Positions 26,629-35,500 of a DNA stretch of 64,000 nt are shown piece after piece. The notes under the pieces are model-generated. The model was not told the origin of the DNA and ran no database searches. It saw only the letters and a list, made by a program, of their open reading frames with translations. This DNA comes from Streptomyces werraensis (lineage in GTDB: Bacteria; Actinomycetota; Actinomycetes; Streptomycetales; Streptomycetaceae). The stretch is taken from NCBI GenBank assembly GCA_014656175.1, contig BNBX01000002.1, positions 248,001 to 312,000 of the forward strand, in the 5' to 3' direction. A program made the position numbers and the translations under genes. How positions within the stretch are numbered: the stretch's first letter is position 1; every line of letters begins with the position of its first letter.

Positions 26629-27453
26629 ATGCCGGAGATCGAGCTGAGCGCGGGCACCGTCACGTACGAGGACACGGGCGGCGAGGGGCCGGTGGTCGTG
26701 CTGCTGCACGGCCTGCTGCACGACGCCTCCGTCTGGCGTCATGTCATCGCCGAACTGCGCACCGACCACCGCCTGATCGCGCCGACCCTCCCGTACGGGG
26801 CGCACCGCACGCCCATGACCCGGCCGCCCACGCCGGACCTGGTCAACGAGCTGATCGCCGAGTTCCTCGACCGGCTGGACCTGCGTGACGTCACGCTCGT
26901 CGAGAGCGACTGCGGACGTGCGCAGACGGTCGCGGCCCGGCATCCCGAGCGGCTGGACCGGCTGGTGCTGATCTCCTGCGAGGCCTTCGACAACTACCCC
27001 CCGGGTCTTCCCGGCAAGATGATCGGCCTCGCGTGCCGGGTGCCCGGCGGTGTCCCGCTGATGGTCCGCGCCCTGGGCTGGAAGCCGCTGCGCCGGCTTC
27101 CGGTCGGCTTCGGCGCGCTGACGAAGCGGCCGGTGCCCGACGAGCTGGCCGAGCGATGGCTCCGGCCCCTGCGCACGGATCCGGCGATCCGCCGGGACTT
27201 CCGTCACTACACCACGCATGTGCGGCGTACGGAACTTCTGGAGGCGGCGCAGGGGTTGCGGCGCTTCGATCGGCCCGCGCTGGTCGTCTGGGCGGCGGAG
27301 GACCTGATGATGCCGCGGGAACACGGCCGCATGCTGGCGGAACTGCTGCCGCGGGGGCGGCTGGTGGAGCTGAGGAACACGCGGACGCTGATCGCGGAGG
27401 ACCGCCCGCAGCGGCTGGCGTCGCTGCTGCGGTGGTTCGTGGCGAACGGCTGA
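26629..27453 (+). CDS. Alpha/beta-fold hydrolase with Asp nucleophile
   Basis: A 274-residue alpha/beta hydrolase. VVVLLHGLLHDASVW holds the oxyanion-hole HG. The nucleophile elbow reads ESDCGR, placing Asp94 where most members have Ser, as in epoxide hydrolase and dehalogenase relatives. WAAEDLMMP supplies the acid residue. The usual C-terminal His is replaced in the segment TRTLIAEDRPQRL, a feature I have seen in a subgroup of actinobacterial proteins whose activity is not known to me. It starts 41 bp after the Rid gene and is likely the last gene of that operon, with a strong terminator behind it. Confidence 0.82.
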   Translation: MPEIELSAGTVTYEDTGGEGPVVVLLHGLLHDASVWRHVIAELRTDHRLIAPTLPYGAHRTPMTRPPTPDLVNELIAEFLDRLDLRDVTLVESDCGRAQTVAARHPERLDRLVLISCEAFDNYPPGLPGKMIGLACRVPGGVPLMVRALGWKPLRRLPVGFGALTKRPVPDELAERWLRPLRTDPAIRRDFRHYTTHVRRTELLEAAQGLRRFDRPALVVWAAEDLMMPREHGRMLAELLPRGRLVELRNTRTLIAEDRPQRLASLLRWFVANG

Positions 27454-27514
27454 CCGGGCGGCCCGGCGCCGCGACGAGTGTTCGCGGGCCGGTGTGGGCT
27501 GATCGCGCGGTTCC

Positions 27515-27536
27515 CCGCGCCCCTTCGGGGGCGCGG
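27515..27536. terminator. Bidirectional terminator with TTCG tetraloop
   Basis: A perfect 9-bp stem, CCGCGCCCC and GGGGCGCGG, closes a TTCG loop, an exceptionally stable hairpin. It sits 61 bp after the hydrolase stop and directly abuts the stop codon of the convergent DUF5999-like gene, so it can end both transcripts. Confidence 0.8.
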
Positions 27537-27731
27537 TCAAGCCGCGGCCGTCAGGCCCTCCGCCGGCGGCCGGTGCGGGGCGACGACGCGACCGTCAGGC
27601 CGCAACTCACCCGTGTCGTCGAAGACGATCGCGCCGTCGCACAGCAGGGTCCAGCCCTGCTCCGGGTGGGCGGCCACCACGTGCGGGGCGGGGGAGCCGG
27701 TCTGCGGGCAGGACGTCCGGTGGGCACACAT
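27537..27731 (-). CDS. DUF5999-like small Cys-rich protein
   Basis: A 64-residue protein of a small actinobacterial family. The N-terminus MCAHRTSCP with spaced Cys residues, the core AAHPEQGWTLLCDGAIVFDDTGEL and the ending LRPDGRVVAPHRP are the family pattern I recall for DUF5999. Function is unknown, and the cysteines could bind a metal. ATG at 27731 is supported by GGAGGTG just upstream, while the longer open frame has no such site. It converges on the aryl-CoA operon terminator. Confidence 0.8.
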   Translation of the reverse strand: MCAHRTSCPQTGSPAPHVVAAHPEQGWTLLCDGAIVFDDTGELRPDGRVVAPHRPPAEGLTAAA

Positions 27732-27899
27732 GGCGCACCTCCACATCGGTGGAACGAGCCGAACACGTCGTACCCCACGACCATGCGCCACCCGCACCGC
27801 CCGCCGGAACGGCCCGGCGGGAAGCGTGACAGTCCCCGGACAAGGCAGGGACGGTTCCCCGACGGCCGATGCGGGTCCGCCACCGAAGGGTGACGATGA

Positions 27900-28412
<513 letters not shown>

Positions 28413-28804
28413 CCCGCGGCCGCCGGACCGCTGCCGGGCCCGGGCATGGACCGGAGGGCCTCGCGGACGCCACCGTGTCCGTATGGTCCGCATCGCCCGC
28501 ACGGTGGCCCTCGCGCCCGTCCCGCGCCCCTGGCTCGTCGACGCCCTCGGAGCCCTGACCGACCTCGCCGAGAGCACGGTGGCCAAGGACGGGCGCGTCC
28601 CGCTGCCCGACGGACGGCAGGTCCCGGAGCTGCGGCCGGCCGAGGGACGCCGGCGAGCTTCTGCCGGAGCCGTGGGCCGTACGCTGCCGGCGCGTCGGGT
28701 CCGTTCGGCAGCCGGGCCCCGACGGCCGTCGCCCGCGGCGGGAAGGCCCAGGTGCCGCGGCTGACCGCCGTGGGCCCGAGGAGCTGCGGCGCGAGCTTCT
28801 GACG
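28413..28804. other. 392-bp stretch with a doubtful or decayed ORF
   Basis: The frame from 28483 to 28764 (93 codons) begins convincingly (MVRIARTVALAPVPRPWLVDALGALTDLAES, with coding-like GC3) but turns into Arg/Pro-rich low complexity after about 55 codons. That suggests a truncated or frameshifted remnant. The words GCGAGCTTCTG occur twice (near 28658 and 28790), hinting at a small duplication. No family resemblance was found. Confidence 0.35.
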
Positions 28805-29866
28805 CTACGCCGCCGCCGAATGCGGCCAGTCCAGCAGCCGGGCCCCGATGACCGCCGTCTGCAGCATGTAGCGGTGGGCGGGGTCGCCGGGGTCGGCGCC
28901 GGTCAGCCGGTGGATCCGCTCCAGCCGGTACGTCAGCGCCCGCACGCTCAGCGACAGCCGCCGGGCCGCCTCGGCGGCGACGCAACCGGAGTCGAAGTAG
29001 GCGGTGAGCGTGTCCAGCAGCGGCCCGGCGCCGCCGCGCGCCTCGGTCAGCGGGCCCAGCGTGTTGTGCACCAGGTCGGCCATGGCCTGCCGGTCGCGGG
29101 CCAGCACCGGGTAGACCAGCAGGTCGGAGGCGCGCAGCACCGGGTCGTCCATGCCCAGCCGTTCGGCGATCTCCAGCGCGTTCAGCGCCTCCTCGTACGA
29201 CTGGACCACCCCGCCCGGTCCCGGCTGCGGGCGTCCGACGGCGACCTGGCCGCCGTCCGTGGCGGCGTGCGCCTGCTTGGCGAAGTGGGTGAGCACGTCC
29301 TGCTGGTGGCCGGGCGCGATGCACAGCAGCCGCCCGTCCTTGGTGGTGAGCAGGATGCTGCGGTTGCCGAACCGGGTGATCAGGGCGCGTTCCACCTGAC
29401 GGGGCACCGGATCGCCCTCCTCGTAGGCGACGGGGCCCCGGGCGACGGCGACCGCGTGCTCGTGGGACAGCCGCAGCCCGAACCGCTCGGCGCGCTCGGC
29501 CAGCCGGCCCAGGTCGCTGCGGCCGTAGAGCAGGTCGTCGATGAACTCCCGTCGTGCCGCCTCCTCCTGACGAACCGCCAGCCGCTGCGCCCGCTCGTAC
29601 CCTTCGGCGAACGCGTCCACCGCCTGCTGCACCGCGGCGAGCGCGTCGGCCGCGTCCTCACCGCGGGCCGGCCAGGCGCCGCGCGCGGCGGCGAGATGGG
29701 CGATGACGAGGGAGCGGAGCCCGTAACCGGCCTCCGCGGCCTGTTCGCCGAGGGCACGGCGGGAGGCGAGTTCGTCGCGGGTGAGGCGCCGGCCCGTGGC
29801 CGCCACCTCGGTCAGTATCCGGTCGTAGCCCTCCAGATACTGCTCCGGGATCTCTCGTTCCGACAC
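28805..29866 (-). CDS. PucR/CdaR-type transcriptional regulator
   Basis: A 353-residue regulator. The N-terminal helical segment (residues 1-110) resembles the RsbRD/PucR-leader region, the middle (about 115-250) is a GGDEF-derived CdaR-like domain, and the C-terminus has the PucR helix-turn-helix (EAARRLSLSVRALTYRLERIHRLTG, about 302-326). The target is unknown. ATG at 29866 follows GAGGGGAAG closely. Two identical-type palindromes lie 74 and 151 bp upstream, which suggests autoregulation or control of the divergent small gene. The start and the HTH are secure, but the effector is not. Confidence 0.88.
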   Translation of the reverse strand: MSEREIPEQYLEGYDRILTEVAATGRRLTRDELASRRALGEQAAEAGYGLRSLVIAHLAAARGAWPARGEDAADALAAVQQAVDAFAEGYERAQRLAVRQEEAARREFIDDLLYGRSDLGRLAERAERFGLRLSHEHAVAVARGPVAYEEGDPVPRQVERALITRFGNRSILLTTKDGRLLCIAPGHQQDVLTHFAKQAHAATDGGQVAVGRPQPGPGGVVQSYEEALNALEIAERLGMDDPVLRASDLLVYPVLARDRQAMADLVHNTLGPLTEARGGAGPLLDTLTAYFDSGCVAAEAARRLSLSVRALTYRLERIHRLTGADPGDPAHRYMLQTAVIGARLLDWPHSAAA

Positions 29867-29939
29867 ATCTTCCCCTCACGTTCCCGACGCCGTCCTGATG
29901 CGTTCATGGCGCACACCGGCATGCAGACCCTAGTGAACT

Positions 29940-29956
29940 TTGCCGGAAACCGGCAA
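29940..29956. promoter_or_regulatory. Palindromic operator candidate 1 (PucR locus)
   Basis: TTGCCGG-AAA-CCGGCAA is a perfect 7-bp inverted repeat with a 3-base centre, 74 bp upstream of the regulator's start. Its core TGCCGG-N3-CCGGCA recurs at 30017. Confidence 0.6.
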
Positions 29957-30016
29957 TGCGCGGTGCGGGCCGGACCGGGCAGCATGGCTCGCGGGGAGCA
30001 CTGCGGAAGGTTCCGG

Positions 30017-30031
30017 TGCCGGACACCGGCA
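30017..30031. promoter_or_regulatory. Palindromic operator candidate 2 (PucR locus)
   Basis: TGCCGG-ACA-CCGGCA has the same core and spacing as the site at 29941-29955, 76 bp away. A degenerate third copy (TGCCCGGAACCGGA) follows at about 30040. Repetition of a perfect palindrome in one promoter region is unlikely by chance even at this GC content. Confidence 0.6.
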
Positions 30032-30123
30032 GGTGTCCGTGCCCGGAACCGGAGGGGAGTAGTGCTGCCCGACGACACCGACCGTCGCACGCACGGACGG
30101 AAAGACGAGAGGGGGGTGGGCAC

Positions 30124-30315
30124 ATGCGGATTTTCGTGAACCGCGCCGACGGCCCGGCCGCCTCCCGTCGCACGGGACCGCTGCACCGCAGCGCCCCCGA
30201 CGAACCCTGGCCGTCCCGGTCCCCGCGCACGCGCGGTGCGGACCGGGACGGTGCGGCGCGCCCCCTCGCGGAAGCCAACCGTCCGCGTCCGGCGCGAAAC
30301 CGCGCGGACGGCTGA
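30124..30315 (+). CDS. Possible small basic protein
   Basis: A 63-codon frame starting at ATG 30124 behind a GGGGGG-rich ribosome-type site. The product starts MRIFVNRADGPAAS and is rich in Arg, Pro and Ala, with no cysteine and no membrane segment. Low complexity and the lack of a recognised family make it uncertain. It is divergent from the PucR-type regulator and downstream of both palindromes, so it could be a regulated small gene. Confidence 0.3.
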   Translation: MRIFVNRADGPAASRRTGPLHRSAPDEPWPSRSPRTRGADRDGAARPLAEANRPRPARNRADG

Positions 30316-30448
30316 CGCCGTCTCCACCACCACCTGACGTCACCGCCTCGCCCGCACGCGAGGCTCCGCACCCTTGAGGCGCCACGTCCGCGTCGCGCCG
30401 TCACACATCCGACTTCTGCCCGTAAGCCAGTCCAGAAGGACGTGTCCC

Positions 30449-32494
30449 ATGGATGCCGCCACCGTGGGCATCGCCGTACTCGTCGGCGCCGCCCTGTTGC
30501 TCGTGCTCATCGGTCTGCTGCTCGTCACCAAACTCTTCCGCAAGGTGGAACAGGGCAAGGCGCTGATCGTCTCCAAGCTCCGCAAGGTCGACGTGACCTT
30601 CACCGGATCGGTCGTGCTGCCCGTGCTGCACAAGGCCGAGGTGATGGACATCTCGGTGAAGACCATCGAGATCACCCGCGCCGGCAAGGAAGGACTGATC
30701 TGCCGGGACAACATCCGCGCGGACATCCGCATCACGTTCTTCGTCAAGGTCAACAAGACCGTCGAGGACGTCATCAAGGTCGCGCAGGCCGTCGGCACCG
30801 CCCGCGCCAGCGACCGCAACACGCTCCAGGAGCTGTTCCACGCGAAGTTCTCCGAGGCGCTGAAGACCGTCGGCAAGCAGATGGACTTCACCGACCTCTA
30901 CACCAAGCGCGAGGAACTGCGGTACCGCATCATCGAGGTCATCGGCGTCGACCTGAACGGCTACCACCTCGAGGACGCCGCGATCGACTACCTGGAGCAG
31001 ACGCCGCTCACCCAGCTCGACCCGGGCAACGTCCTCGACGCGCAGGGCATCCGAAAGATCACCGAGCTGACCGCGGTGGAGCACGTCCGCACCAACGAGG
31101 CGCAGCGCAACGAGGAGAAGGAGATCACCCGGCAGGACGTCGACGCGCGCGAGGCGATCCTGGAGCTGCAGCGCCGGCAGGCCGACGCGGAGATCAAGCA
31201 GAAGCGGGAGATCGAGACCGTGCGCGCCCGCGAGGAGGCGGAGACCGCGCGGGTCGTCGAGGAGGAGCGGCTTCGGGCGCAGAGCGCCTTCCTGCGCACC
31301 GAGGAACAGCTCGGCGTGCAGCGGGAGAACCAGGCCCGTGAGGTCGCCGTCGCCGCGAAGAACCGTGAGCGGGTCATCGCCGTGGAGAGCGAGCGGATCG
31401 AGAAGGACCGCCTGCTGGAGGTCATCGCCCGTGAGCGTGAGACGCAGCTGACCCGCATCGCCGCGGAGAAGGAGGTCGAGGCGGAGAAGCGGGAGATCGC
31501 CGAGGTCATCCGTGAGCGCGTCGCGGTGGACCGTACGGTCGCCGAGCAGGAGGAGTCCATCAAGAAGCTGCGGGCCGTCGAGGAGGCGGAGCGCCGGCGC
31601 CAGGCCGTGATCATCGCGGCGGAGGCGGAAGCGCAGGAGAAGCTGGTCAAGGACATCAAGGCCGCCGAGGCCGCCGAGCAGGCCGCCGCGCACCGTGCCG
31701 CCGAGGAACTCACGCTCGCCGAGGCCCGGTTGAAGACGGCCGACCTGGACGCCAAGGCCAAGCTGCGGCTCGCGGAGGGCGTCCGGGCGGAGTCCGCCGC
31801 CGAGGGGCTCGCCGCCGTCCAGGTGCGCGACAAGGAGGCCGAGGTCATCGAGAAGGCGGGCCGTGCCGAGGCCGAGGTCACCGAGGCCCGGCTGCGCGCG
31901 GAGGCCGAGGGCGCCCGAGCCAAGGCCGTCGCCGAGGCGGAGGCCATCTCCGGCAAGCTGCGCGCGGAGGCGGCCGGCCTCACCGAGAAGGCCGCGGCGA
32001 TGGCCGCGCTCGACGAGGCGTCCCGCGCTCACGAGGAGTACCGTCTGCGCCTCGAGGCCGAGAAGGACGTCCGGCTGGCCGGGCTCGACGTGCAGCGGCA
32101 GGTCGCGGAGGCGCAGGCCACCGTGCTCGCCACCGGCCTGGAGAACGCGGACATCAACATCGTCGGCGGCGACTCGGTGTTCTTCGACCGCCTGGTGTCG
32201 TCCATCTCGCTCGGCAAGAGCGTGGACGGCTTCGTGCGGCACTCCGAGACCGCGCAGGCCCTCGCCGGGCCCTGGCTGGACGGCTCCGCGAGCTTCACCG
32301 ACGACCTGAGCCGGATGCTCGGCTCCGTCTCCGCCTCCGACGTGCAGAACCTCACGGTGTCCGCCCTGCTGATGAAGCTGATGAAGCAGGGCGGCGAGAA
32401 CACCGGGCAGTTCCGGCAACTGCTTGACAAGGCGGGTGAGTTGGGCTTGGCGGACACCCCGCTGGCCGTGCTGAACGGCCAAACGAGGGCCTGA
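30449..32494 (+). CDS. Flotillin / SPFH-domain membrane scaffold protein
   Basis: A 681-residue flotillin. One N-terminal transmembrane helix (about 5-27, VGIAVLVGAALLLVLIGLLLV) is followed by an SPFH/PHB domain (about 30-200), a very long charged Glu/Ala/Arg/Lys coiled coil (about 210-560) and a C-terminal flotillin tail (residues 560-681). Flotillins form large oligomeric rings that organise membrane microdomains. ATG at 30449 follows AGAAGGA. The giant AAA+ gene begins 70 bp downstream on the same strand without a visible terminator, so they are likely an operon. NfeD/YuaF-type partners, common next to other bacterial flotillins, are absent here, and the AAA+ protein takes that place. Confidence 0.93.
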   Translation: MDAATVGIAVLVGAALLLVLIGLLLVTKLFRKVEQGKALIVSKLRKVDVTFTGSVVLPVLHKAEVMDISVKTIEITRAGKEGLICRDNIRADIRITFFVKVNKTVEDVIKVAQAVGTARASDRNTLQELFHAKFSEALKTVGKQMDFTDLYTKREELRYRIIEVIGVDLNGYHLEDAAIDYLEQTPLTQLDPGNVLDAQGIRKITELTAVEHVRTNEAQRNEEKEITRQDVDAREAILELQRRQADAEIKQKREIETVRAREEAETARVVEEERLRAQSAFLRTEEQLGVQRENQAREVAVAAKNRERVIAVESERIEKDRLLEVIARERETQLTRIAAEKEVEAEKREIAEVIRERVAVDRTVAEQEESIKKLRAVEEAERRRQAVIIAAEAEAQEKLVKDIKAAEAAEQAAAHRAAEELTLAEARLKTADLDAKAKLRLAEGVRAESAAEGLAAVQVRDKEAEVIEKAGRAEAEVTEARLRAEAEGARAKAVAEAEAISGKLRAEAAGLTEKAAAMAALDEASRAHEEYRLRLEAEKDVRLAGLDVQRQVAEAQATVLATGLENADINIVGGDSVFFDRLVSSISLGKSVDGFVRHSETAQALAGPWLDGSASFTDDLSRMLGSVSASDVQNLTVSALLMKLMKQGGENTGQFRQLLDKAGELGLADTPLAVLNGQTRA

Positions 32495-32564
32495 CCGCCA
32501 CCCGGCCGGAAGCCGCCGCACAGGGGACGGCGGCTCCCGGCCGGCACCTTCCCGAGAGGCAGCC

Positions 32565-35500
32565 ATGACCACCGGCACCCACGAGCCCATCCACGACGGC
32601 GCCCGCCCCGGCGCCGCCCCGGAGACGACCGCCGGCACGGCCCCGCAGCGGCCCGGCACGGCGGTCGACGGCGGCGCCTATCAGGTGCTGCGCGACCGCC
32701 TCACCGACCGCGCCCGTGAACTCGCGAGCCGCGCCGAGGCGTTGAACCGGCGCCGGGCCGAGGAGTTCGGCGCGCCCGAGCTGCGGCTCACCGGCGCCGA
32801 GCGGCTGCGCACCGAGCGCACCGCCGTGCCCCGGGACGTCGTCGCCGTCGGTGACGCGCTGCTCTTCGGCTACGAGACCCGGCCCCGCCCGGAGCGGGAC
32901 ACCGCGGTCGGCGACGTCTTCGCCGCACACGACCGCGACCTGAACCGGCTGCCCGACGACGCCGTGCCCGGCCTCCTCGACGACCCCGCCTTCCGGCGGG
33001 AGTTCGCCGCCCTGCACCGCTACTACCGGCAGGCGCGCCTGCTGCGGCTGCGCCGCGTCGAGGGCAAGCTTCTCGCCGTCTTCCAGACGGGGGAGAAGGC
33101 CGGCGACATCCGCGTCCTGCGCTGGGCGGTGTCCGAGGACGGCCGCGCGGAGTTCCTCGACGCCCGCGGCGACCGCGACCACGCACGTGTCCCGCCCGCC
33201 GACATCACCTGGACGCCCGCCACCCGCGAGGACCACGTCCTCGGCCGCCACCCGCACGTCTCCGTGCGGGGCGAGGTGTTCGTCGACACCCTCGGCGGCA
33301 CCCTCACCGTCAAGGCGGAGAACGACACCGGCACGCCCGACGGCATCCACAGCGAGCCCGTCGACGAGCCGCTGCAGTCCCTCGCCGACGCCGACATCGC
33401 GCACGCCCGCGTCGGCCCGCTGATCCTGCTGCGGATCCTCCCCTACAAGGAGACCGCCCACCGCCACCTGGTCTTCCACACCCTCACCCGCACCGTCGTC
33501 CGCCTCGACGGCATCGGCCAGGGATGCCGCCGGCTGCCCGAGGACCAGGGCATCGTCTTCCCCGGCGGCTACTGCCTCGCCGCCGGCGGCCACAAGACGT
33601 ACGAACTCGACACCGACGGGATGGAGTTCGAGCGTGAGATGCGCTCGCCGTACGGCGAGGACGTGCTCTACGCCTTCCACGCGCCCGGACGCGGACGCGC
33701 CCTGCTGCTCTCCTACAACCAGATCCGCGAGGCCGTCGCCACCCCGATGGCCTGCCACGGCTGGGCCCTCTTCGACGACGGCCACCTCACCCTGCTGCGC
33801 CCCGAGGGCGACGAACCCGCCCGTGTGCACCCCGTGCAGCTGTGGGACACGCCGTACCTGTCCGACGCCCGCGCCGCCGCGCAGCCGGCGGGGGAGGGGC
33901 CGCTGGCCCGGGTGGGCAACGCCGACCTGGTGCGTGGCATCTCCGACTGCCTGTCGCTGGCCCGCGCCGCCGTCGAGACCACCCCGACCGCCGAGATCTA
34001 CGCGACCCTCGCCGCCGCCTGCGTGCGCGCCCTGGACACCCACCACTGGCTGGGCGACCTCGAGACCGGCGACCTGCGCACCCCGTTGGAGGAGGTGCGC
34101 GCCACCGCCGAGCAGGTGCTCGCCGAGTTCGAGACGGTCACCGGCCTCACCCGCCGGGCCGCCGAGGCGCTCGACGAGGCCGCCGGGCGGATCGCCGCCG
34201 TGGTGCGCCGGCTGCGCGGCGAACAGCCCCGCGAGGCCGCCGCCTGGGTCCGCGGCCTCACCGAACTCCGCCAGGCGCAGGGGCATCTGCTGACCCTCAA
34301 GGAAATGCGGTACGCGGACCACGAGCGCATCGACGCGCTCGCCGCGGAGACCGACGACGACCTCACCTCCTTCGGACAGCGTGCCGTCGCCTTCCTGGCC
34401 CGCGAGGACGCCTTCGCCGCCCACCACGCCGGCCTGGAGCGGCTGCACGCCGACATCGAGGCGGTCACCACCACCGCCCAGGCCGCCCCGCTCGCCGCCC
34501 GTCTCGACGAACTCGCCGACGGACTGCGCACGGTCACCGAGGTGGTCGCCGGGCTGGACATCACCGACGCCACCGTCCGCACCGGCGTCCTGGAGCGCGT
34601 CGCCGGCGCCATGGGCGGCGTCAACCGCGCCCGCGCCACGCTCGACACCCGCCGCCGGTCCCTCCTCGACCGTGAGGCGCGTGCCGGGTTCGCCGCCGAG
34701 CTGACCCTGCTCGGCCAGACCGTCACCGGAGCCCTCGCCGCCGCCGACGACCCGGACGCCTGCGACGACCAGATGGCCCGGGTCCTCGCCCAGCTCGAGG
34801 AACTGGAGTCGCGGTTCGCCGAGTTCGACGACGTCCTCGGCGAACTGGCCGACCGGCGCACCGAGATTCACGAGGCGTTCTCCGCCCGCAAGCAGACCCT
34901 CACCGACACCCGCGCCCGCCGTGCCGGGCAGCTCGCCTCCGCCGCCGAGCGGGTGCTGGAGACGATCGCCCGCCGCAGCGCCGCGCTCGCCGACGCCGAC
35001 GCGGTCAGCACCTACTTCGCCTCCGACCCGCTGGTCGCCAAGGTCCGCCGCAGCGCCGGCGAACTGCGCGCCCTCGGTGACCGGGTGCGCGCCGAGGAAC
35101 TCGACGGCAAGCTGCGCTCCGCCCGCGAGGAGGCCGCCCGCGCCCTGCGTGACCGCACCGACCTCTACACCGACGGCGGCCGCACCCTCCGCCTGGGCGC
35201 CCACCGCTTCGCCGTCTCCACCCAGCCCTTCGACCTCACCGTCGTCCCGCACGACGACGGCCTCGCCCTCGCCCTCACCGGCACCGACTACCGCGCCCCC
35301 GTCACCGACCCCGCCCTCCTCGCCGACCGCCCCCTGTGGGACCGGCACCTGCCGTCCGAGTCGCCGCGGGTGAGCCGTGCCGAACACCTCGCCGCCCGGC
35401 TGCTGCACGAGCGCGGCGCGGACGCCCTCGCCGGCGCCGACGATCTCGCCGCCCTGGTCCGTACGGCCGCCGAGGAGGCGTACGACGAGGGCTACGAGCG

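Larger units (their letters stand above)
29867..30448. other. Regulatory region between PucR and flotillin genes
   Basis: This 582-bp divergent region holds the two palindromes described separately, one possible 63-codon gene and the flotillin leader. No other gene is supported. Confidence 0.5.

Noticed and set aside
28483..28764. A separate protein-coding gene of 93 codons
   Set aside because: Only the first half has coding character, no ribosome site or homologue is recognised, and the rest is Arg/Pro-rich. It is reported only as a possible remnant.
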